Assembly: GCA_023412635.1 (NCBI GenBank)
Contig: JAEYNI010000059.1
Coordinates: forward strand, 1-5,551
Direction: 5' to 3'
Length of the DNA stretch: 5,551 nt
Source: Bacillota bacterium
GTDB taxonomy: Bacteria > Bacillota > Clostridia > Acetivibrionales > DSM-1351
Part shown: one piece after another, positions 1 to 3,915 of the stretch
How positions within the stretch are numbered: position 1 is the first letter of the stretch
How the letters are laid out: the number at the start of each line of letters is the position of its first letter
Notes under the pieces: model-generated
Told to the model about the DNA's origin: nothing
The model's database searches: none
What the model saw: only the letters and a program-made list of their open reading frames with translations
Program-made: the position numbers and the translations under genes

Positions 1-535
1 AAAGACCCGCCATATCCTTTATACATATGGAGTCCGCTCCCATAGTTTCAATTCTTTTTGCATCCTCTACAAAAAGCTGAAGACTGTGAACAGGGCTTAC
101 CGTATAGCATATGCACCCCTGAGCGTGCCCACCCTCCTTCTTACAAGCCTTTATAGCTGTTTCTATATTCCTCGGGTCATTCAAGGCATCGAATATTCTC
201 ATTATATCCATACCGTTGGCAATAGCCTTCTGTATGAAATATTCAACCACATCATCCGCATAGTGCTTATACCCCAGAAGATTCTGACCTCTTAACAGCA
301 TTTGTAAAGGCGTTTTCTTAGCTACTGCTTTTATTTTTCTGAGTCTCTCCCAGGGATCTTCATTCAAGAATCTCATAGATGCATCGAAAGTAGCTCCACC
401 CCATGCTTCCAGCGAATGATAGCCCACATCATCGAGTTTTTCAACAATGGGAAGCATATCTTCAGTTCTCATTCTGGTGGCGATAAGTGACTGATGTGCA
501 TCTCTTAATACTGTTTCAGTAATTCTAACTCCCAT
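1..535 (-). CDS. oadA: Pyruvate/oxaloacetate carboxyltransferase (OadA / transcarboxylase 5S-like), N-terminal part
   Basis: Only the first 178 codons are present; the gene runs off the left edge. Seen: start ATG at 535 with AAAGGAGA six bases upstream, and the protein begins MGVRITETVLRDAHQS. Family motifs follow: RDAHQS with metal-ligand Asp12, EAWGGATFD (43-51), LRGQNLLGY (81-89), FDALND (115-120), YTVSPVH (144-150) and IKDMAGL ending at the edge. Lys173 of the last motif matches the carboxylated active-site lysine of this family (established knowledge). The TIM-barrel enzyme moves a carboxyl group between biotin and pyruvate/oxaloacetate in the cytoplasm. Biotin would come from the separate carrier protein encoded just upstream, so the missing C-terminus may lack its own biotin domain, as in transcarboxylase 5S (inference). 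It could equally be annotated as pyruvate carboxylase subunit B. It is the third gene of the leftward cluster, separated from the carrier gene by a terminator-like hairpin. Confidence 0.93.
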   Translation of the reverse strand, partial: MGVRITETVLRDAHQSLIATRMRTEDMLPIVEKLDDVGYHSLEAWGGATFDASMRFLNEDPWERLRKIKAVAKKTPLQMLLRGQNLLGYKHYADDVVEYFIQKAIANGMDIMRIFDALNDPRNIETAIKACKKEGGHAQGCICYTVSPVHSLQLFVEDAKRIETMGADSICIKDMAGL

Positions 536-557
536 ACCTATCTCCTTTTAACATTGT

Positions 558-576
558 CCAAGCATAAGGTACTTGG
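558..576 (-). other. Small inverted repeat in the oadA leader
   Basis: CCAAG at 558-562 and CTTGG at 572-576 form a 5-bp stem with a 9-nt loop in the short stretch between the terminator-like hairpin and the oadA ribosome site. It is weak and may be chance. No good sigma-A promoter is visible in this stretch: the best candidate, TTGTAG followed after 15 nt by TATGCT, is poor. Confidence 0.2.
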
Positions 577-595
577 CACGTCTACAAATAGTGAT

Positions 596-615
596 AAAAA
601 GCCGTTTGCGGCTTT
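596..615 (-). terminator. Terminator-like hairpin between the biotin carrier gene and oadA
   Basis: On the minus strand AAAGCCG, loop CAAA and CGGCTTT form a perfect 7-bp stem (598-604 with 609-615) that runs straight into a T tract (complement of A596-A600). This is the classic form of an intrinsic terminator and lies about 50 nt after the carrier gene stop. Because oadA follows in the same direction, it may be a partial terminator that lowers oadA expression, or a 3'-end stabiliser, rather than a full stop (inference). Confidence 0.65.
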
Positions 616-620
616 ATGAT

Positions 621-662
621 ACGCGAAGAACATAGATCAACGCATAAAAGGTTGCTTCGCGT
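621..662 (-). repeat. 8-bp inverted repeat downstream of the biotin carrier gene
   Basis: ACGCGAAG at 621-628 is the exact reverse complement of CTTCGCGT at 655-662, with 26 nt between. The right arm ends three bases before the stop codon of the carrier gene. In RNA this gives a GC-containing stem next to the terminator-like hairpin at 596-615, so the 3' end of the carrier message can fold into two consecutive stems. The role is unknown; mRNA protection or processing is a guess. Confidence 0.4.
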
Positions 663-664
663 TG

Positions 665-1039
665 TTAAGCAATAGTTACCATAACTTCACGAGCTGTTAC
701 AGACTTGCCGGGTTCAACATATAATGCAGCAACCTTTCCGTCAGCAGGAGAAACTATTTCGTTTTCCATCTTCATAGCTTCAAGGATCAGTAATACCTGA
801 CCTTTTTTTACTGTATCACCAGCCGAAACCTTAACCTTTAGAACCGTTCCAGGCATTGGGGCTATAACATCCCCGGCACTTGCAGCAACTGGTTGTGTTG
901 TCTTTACAGCCTGTTGTCCTGCCGATGCTCTTGCTTTAGGCTTAACAGCTGCAGGTGCCATCGCGGGGCTTGAGCCGCCTATTTCCTGCACTTCTACCTC
1001 ATAAGGGGTTCCGTTTACCTTAATTATATATTTACTCAT
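665..1039 (-). CDS. Biotin carrier protein (biotinyl/lipoyl attachment domain, 1.3S-like)
   Basis: A 124-residue protein that carries biotin, and the carboxyl group on it, between the two carboxyltransferases encoded on either side. The start is the ATG at 1039 (MSKYIIKVNGTPYEVEV), chosen because GGAGGG sits seven bases upstream; an in-frame ATG at 1078 would add 13 unrelated residues and was rejected. Layout: a short N-terminal beta segment (1-20) typical of OadA/1.3S carriers, an Ala/Pro/Lys-rich flexible linker (about 21-56), then a biotinyl domain (about 57-124). The domain contains PMPGTV (61-66) and EAMKMEN, with Lys90 as the biotinylated residue. The size matches free-standing carriers of sodium-pump decarboxylases and the Propionibacterium 1.3S subunit. 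The stop lies just before an inverted repeat and a terminator-like hairpin. The function call is firm; which complex it serves is inferred from neighbours. Confidence 0.95.
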   Translation of the reverse strand: MSKYIIKVNGTPYEVEVQEIGGSSPAMAPAAVKPKARASAGQQAVKTTQPVAASAGDVIAPMPGTVLKVKVSAGDTVKKGQVLLILEAMKMENEIVSPADGKVAALYVEPGKSVTAREVMVTIA

Positions 1040-1097
1040 AGTAATTCCCTCCATATCAATGAATTTCCTATTACACATGATGCCTTTATTTTATCGG

Positions 1098-1243
1098 CAG
1101 CTAACTACTAACCTCAAACTCCTGACTCCGGTCTCCTGACATCTGTCTCCTAGCTACCTATTCCAGCTCCCAACTTCCTTCATCCAGCATCTAACTTCCA
1201 ACCTCTAACCTCTAATTTCTAACTTCTTACTTCCATCTTCTAA
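1098..1243 (-). repeat. Degenerate 7-nt tandem repeat array between the carboxyltransferase and biotin carrier genes
   Basis: Read on the minus strand, this stretch divides into about 21 consecutive heptamers (one is 6 nt) close to TTAGRAG: TTAGAAG, TAAGAAG, TTAGAGG (twice), TTGGAAG, TTAGATG, TTGGGAG, CTAGGAG, TCAGGAG (twice), TTAGTAG, TTAGCTG. It begins directly after the stop codon of the carboxyltransferase gene and ends about 60 nt before the start of the biotin carrier gene. The strand bias is strong: purine-rich in the transcript. It is not coding, because a 7-nt period shifts frame at each unit and TAG recurs. I recall similar TTAGAAG-type degenerate heptamers between genes in clostridial genomes, but cannot confirm a named family. 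Many units hold AGGAG- or GGAG-like strings that resemble ribosome sites. Confidence 0.8.
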
Positions 1244-2794
1244 TTAAAGTGGAATATTTCCGTGTTTCTTGGAAGGTCTGTTCTCCCTCTTTGTATTCAA
1301 CATTTCAAGAGCCATAATAATTTTTACTCTTGTCTCTGAAGGTTCAATAACATTATCTATATAGCCTCTTGCCGCAGCGACATAAGGATTTGAGAATTTA
1401 TCCCTGTATTCAGCAATCTTCTCTTTTCTTGTTTCAGCTGGATTTTCAGAAGCAGTTATTTCCTTTTTAAATATTATATTAGCTGCGCCATCAGGACCCA
1501 TAACGGCTATTTCGGCAGAAGGCCATGCAAACACCATGTCTGCTCCGATGGTTTTGCTGTTCATTGCTATATAAGCTCCACCATATGCCTTTCTCAAGAT
1601 CACATTTACCTTTGGAACTGTTGCTTCTGAGAAAGCATAAAGCAGCTTTGCACCATGTCTGATGATGCCGTTATGTTCCTGGGCAACCCCCGGAAGGAAC
1701 GCAGGCACATCTGTTAATGTCAAAAGTGGAATATTGAAGGCATCACAGAAACGTACAAAACGAGCTGCTTTATCAGCTGCATTCATATCAAGAGAACCAG
1801 CCATTACCTTTGGCTGATTAGCTATTATACCAACTGATTTTCCATTCAATCTTCCAAACCCTATAATTATATTTTGCGCAAAAGCACCGTGTATTTCCAT
1901 GAAATCGCCGTCATCAACAATTTCTTCAATTATGCCAAACATGTCATATGGCTTGTTTGATTCTTCAGGGATTATTTCATTCAGGCTTTCAATTATTCTG
2001 TTGACACTGTCTGCAGTACCGTAATATTGAGTATCAGAAACATTATTATCAGGTATGAAGCTGAGAAGTCTTTTTATATCTTCAATACATTCTTCTTCAT
2101 TAGCTGATTTAAAGTGGGCAACACCACTTACTGCTGTGTGTACATCTGCACCGCCGAGCTTTTCAACTGATACATCTTCACCTGTAACTGATTTTATAAC
2201 CTGAGGACCTGTTATAAACATCTGGCTTGTATTTTCAACCATAAATATAAAGTCTGTTATTGCAGGTGAATACACAGCACCGCCTGCACATGGTCCCATA
2301 ATTACCGATATCTGCGGAATAACACCTGAAGCAAGAGTATTCCTGTAAAAAATATCACCGTAGCCCGAAAGAGCATCAAGTCCTTCTTCTATTCTGGCAC
2401 CTCCAGAGTCGTTTATAGCAATAAAGGGGGCTCCCATTTTAACAGCCATATCCATCACTTTAGTTATTTTCTTTGCATGCATTTCGCCAAGTGAACCGCC
2501 GATTACTGTAAAATCCTGAGATGCTACAAATACTTTTCTACTGTTTACGGTTCCGTAGCCTGTAACAACTCCATCACCGGCAAGCTTCTTTTTTTGCATT
2601 CCGAAATCAAAGCATCTTGATTCGATAAAAGCATCAATTTCAACAAAGCTGCCTTCATCAAATAACATATCAATTCTTTCCCTGGCTGAAAATTTACCTT
2701 CAGTATGTCTTTTTTCAATCTTATCCTGCCCACCGCCCAAAGCGATAGATGCTTTCATACTTTTTAAGCTTTCAATCTTTTCTTTCTGTGACAT
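1244..2794 (-). CDS. Biotin-dependent acyl-CoA carboxyltransferase (12S / PccB / MmdA family)
   Basis: A 516-residue cytoplasmic enzyme that moves a carboxyl group between biotin and an acyl-CoA. The start is ATG 2794 (MSQKEKIESL) with AAGGAGG five bases upstream; an ATG at 2845 would add 17 residues without a ribosome site. Two crotonase-fold halves are visible. The N-terminal half has ARERIDMLFDEGSFVE (37-52), DSGGARIEEG (129-138) and GPCAGGAVYSPA (167-178, first oxyanion hole). The C-terminal half has NQPKVMAGSLD (326-336), DVPAFLPG (362-369), AYGGAYIAM (403-411, second oxyanion hole) and AWPSAEIAVMGP (423-434). Length is normal for methylmalonyl-CoA decarboxylase alpha, propionyl-CoA carboxylase beta and transcarboxylase 12S. 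The residue after GGAY, known in actinobacterial enzymes to affect acyl-CoA choice, is Ile409 rather than the Asp of propionyl-CoA carboxylases. The substrate (methylmalonyl-, propionyl- or malonyl/acetyl-CoA) is therefore open. It is the first gene of the leftward cluster. Confidence 0.93.
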   Translation of the reverse strand: MSQKEKIESLKSMKASIALGGGQDKIEKRHTEGKFSARERIDMLFDEGSFVEIDAFIESRCFDFGMQKKKLAGDGVVTGYGTVNSRKVFVASQDFTVIGGSLGEMHAKKITKVMDMAVKMGAPFIAINDSGGARIEEGLDALSGYGDIFYRNTLASGVIPQISVIMGPCAGGAVYSPAITDFIFMVENTSQMFITGPQVIKSVTGEDVSVEKLGGADVHTAVSGVAHFKSANEEECIEDIKRLLSFIPDNNVSDTQYYGTADSVNRIIESLNEIIPEESNKPYDMFGIIEEIVDDGDFMEIHGAFAQNIIIGFGRLNGKSVGIIANQPKVMAGSLDMNAADKAARFVRFCDAFNIPLLTLTDVPAFLPGVAQEHNGIIRHGAKLLYAFSEATVPKVNVILRKAYGGAYIAMNSKTIGADMVFAWPSAEIAVMGPDGAANIIFKKEITASENPAETRKEKIAEYRDKFSNPYVAAARGYIDNVIEPSETRVKIIMALEMLNTKRENRPSKKHGNIPL

Positions 2795-2852
2795 ATAAAC
2801 CTCCTTCATGATATCCTGCCTAAGAACAAAAGTGGAAAAACACATTATTTCT

Positions 2853-2869
2853 TCAACCCCAGAGGTTGA
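2853..2869 (-). other. Leader hairpin upstream of the carboxyltransferase gene
   Basis: TCAACC (2853-2858) and GGTTGA (2864-2869) form a perfect 6-bp stem with a 5-nt loop, within the predicted untranslated leader (from about 2906 to 2795). No T tract follows in the direction of transcription, so it is not a terminator. It is too short to call a riboswitch; it may affect message stability or be chance. Confidence 0.35.
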
Positions 2870-2871
2870 CT

Positions 2872-2926
2872 TATTACCTTAAAATATTATTAGTTATTAT
2901 TACCTAGTAATAATTATATATTACCT
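2872..2926. repeat. Three direct copies of TATTACCT
   Basis: Identical octamers start at 2872, 2898 and 2919 on the plus strand, spaced 26 and 21 bp. The middle copy is the left half of the palindrome at 2897-2913, the third lies in the -35/-10 spacer of the leftward promoter, and the first lies in its leader. Only the middle copy has a matching right half. The pattern suggests one strong and two weak binding sites for the same regulator (inference). Confidence 0.5.
2897..2913. promoter_or_regulatory. Palindromic operator resembling a FapR box
   Basis: TTATTACCTAGTAATAA is a 17-bp inverted repeat (TTATTAC, CTA, GTAATAA). It starts at the last base of the -10 element and covers the predicted transcription start of the leftward promoter, the usual place for a repressor site. 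The FapR consensus as I recall it from Bacillus is TTAGTACCTRNTACTAA. This site agrees at 15 of 17 positions, and its two differences (positions 4 and 14) are symmetric, so the palindrome is kept. FapR represses lipid genes and is released by malonyl-CoA. Assignment to FapR is an inference; another regulator with a similar site is possible. Confidence 0.5.
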
Positions 2927-2941
2927 AAAAAAGTGTGTCAA
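2913..2941 (-). promoter_or_regulatory. Consensus sigma-A promoter of the carboxyltransferase-biotin carrier genes
   Basis: On the minus strand TTGACA (2941-2936) is followed after exactly 17 nt by TATAAT (2918-2913), a perfect match to both vegetative promoter hexamers. Transcription should start near 2906, giving a leader of about 110 nt before ATG 2794. Such a strong promoter overlapped by a palindrome suggests a highly expressed operon held down by a repressor. Confidence 0.85.
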
Positions 2942-3100
2942 TAGAAATGCATATTATTGCCTGCTATTTAACTTATACAACCCGGAATGTATATTTTGTG
3001 GTTCTGTTACTTATGGGTTTATTTTCCACTAAAGATTTACCTTTATTAATATGAATAAAACAACTATACTTTATTTATAGAAAATTCAAAATCTTCAGTT

Positions 3101-3130
3101 GCCCCACTAAAATTACATCAAGGGTACGAA
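3101..3130 (+). promoter_or_regulatory. Sigma-I-type promoter of sigI-rsgI
   Basis: GCCCCACTAAAA (3101-3112) is followed 14 nt later by CGAA (3127-3130, within TACGAATAA). Promoters of the SigI class have a C-rich -35 element with adjoining A residues and a CGAA -10 element (established for Bacillus subtilis and similar in Clostridium thermocellum, from memory). The start of transcription would fall near 3137, leaving a leader of about 20 nt with a ribosome site. This suggests that SigI drives its own operon, as in other sigI-rsgI pairs. Confidence 0.7.
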
Positions 3131-3140
3131 TAATATTGCG

Positions 3141-3158
3141 AGGAGTGAAGTATTATTG
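3141..3158 (+). promoter_or_regulatory. Ribosome binding site and TTG start of sigI
   Basis: AGGAG at 3141-3145 lies ten bases before a TTG codon at 3156-3158. This supports the TTG as the true start: the next in-frame ATG (3240, residue 29) would remove part of the conserved N-terminal region and has no comparable site. A TTG start may limit sigma factor output. Confidence 0.7.
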
Positions 3159-3914
3159 ACTATTTTACATATATTTAATAAATCACGACGAAGATCCGTG
3201 TACCTTGGAGAGTTAATTAAAAACATTAAAAACGGTGATATGGATTTAAGGGAAAAGTTTATCAAAGAATATAACCCTTTTATTATTAAGGTAGTTTCCA
3301 AAAGCATTGGAACATATATAGATTTAGAAAATAGTGAAGAATACAGCGTTGGGCTTCTGGCTTTCAATGAAGCAATTGATTGCTTTGACGATAGTAAAAA
3401 CTCCGGTTTCTTAAGCTTTGCGGAAACCGTTATTAAACGACGTATTATAGATTTTAAGAGAAAAGAAGCCAAAAACAACAAGGTATTTCCAATGTCCTAT
3501 TTTGAGCGTCAGGATGAGGAAGGAAATATTTCATTTGAGAATAAGTTTTTTACAATAGATTCATCTTCCCAATTCAGCAATGTAGAAATGAAGGAAGAAA
3601 TTGAAAGCTTTATTAAAAGGTTGTCTTCTTTTGGTATCAATTTAAAAGATCTGGTTAATACCGCTCCAAAACACATGGATTCCAAGCGGTTATCCATTAA
3701 AATAGCAAAGGTAATTGCTGAAAATAAGGACTTGTCAGAAAAACTAGAAAAAAAGAAAACCTTACCAATGACAGATCTTATGAAATTGGTGGACGTTAAT
3801 CATAAAACCATTGAAAGAAATAGAAAATTCATCATTTCAGTATACATAATTCTAATCAGTACCCTTGGAACGCTAAAGAGTTATGTTGAGAATGTTGAGA
3901 AAGGCGGTAAATAG
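3156..3914 (+). CDS. sigI: RNA polymerase sigma factor SigI
   Basis: A 252-residue alternative sigma factor of the SigI family, which directs RNA polymerase to a small regulon: heat and cell-wall stress genes in Bacillus, plant-polysaccharide degradation genes in cellulolytic clostridia. Seen: a region-2 block (about 30-105) with LREKFIKEYNPFIIKVV, EEYSVGLLAFNEAIDCFD (61-78) and FLSFAETVIKRRIIDFKRKE (85-104), which correspond to the core-binding and -10-recognising helices. A variable middle (106-195) follows. The SigI-specific C-terminal domain (about 200-245) has LPMTDLMKLVDVNHKTIERNRKFII, the helix-turn-helix thought to read the -35 element. It lacks the usual sigma-70 region 4, as is normal for SigI. 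The gene begins with TTG, has a sigma-I-type promoter upstream, and is followed after one base by the gene for its anti-sigma factor, so translation of the two is probably coupled. The target regulon cannot be told from this window. Confidence 0.95.
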   Translation: MTILHIFNKSRRRSVYLGELIKNIKNGDMDLREKFIKEYNPFIIKVVSKSIGTYIDLENSEEYSVGLLAFNEAIDCFDDSKNSGFLSFAETVIKRRIIDFKRKEAKNNKVFPMSYFERQDEEGNISFENKFFTIDSSSQFSNVEMKEEIESFIKRLSSFGINLKDLVNTAPKHMDSKRLSIKIAKVIAENKDLSEKLEKKKTLPMTDLMKLVDVNHKTIERNRKFIISVYIILISTLGTLKSYVENVEKGGK

Positions 3915-3915
3915 A

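Larger units (their letters stand above)
2795..3155. other. Divergent intergenic region between the carboxyltransferase gene and sigI
   Basis: This 361-bp AT-rich stretch serves both directions. Left part (2795-2945): leader, hairpin, palindromic operator, TATTACCT repeats and the sigma-A promoter of the carboxyltransferase gene. Right part (3101-3155): a sigma-I-type promoter, ribosome site and TTG start of sigI. Between them (2946-3100) I see no gene, no terminator and no convincing promoter; CCACTAAA at 3026-3033 repeats the core of the sigma-I -35 element but has no CGAA at the right distance. Confidence 0.8.

Noticed and set aside
86..295. Plus-strand open frame of 69 codons
   Set aside because: It lies opposite the conserved OadA coding sequence, has no recognisable features, and is a shadow frame.
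1079..1243. Possible small gene between the carboxyltransferase and biotin carrier genes
   Set aside because: The 7-nt repeat moves through all frames and brings recurrent TAG stops; no open frame of useful length.
3026..3033. Second CCACTAAA, as in the sigma-I -35 element
   Set aside because: No CGAA at the spacing seen in the 3101-3130 promoter (the matching position reads ATAT), so a second sigma-I promoter is not supported.
3883..3915. Upstream ATG giving RsgI 11 more residues
   Set aside because: It overlaps sigI and adds residues unlike the RsgI N-terminus; ATG 3916 has AAGGCGGT at a good distance and begins the conserved domain.
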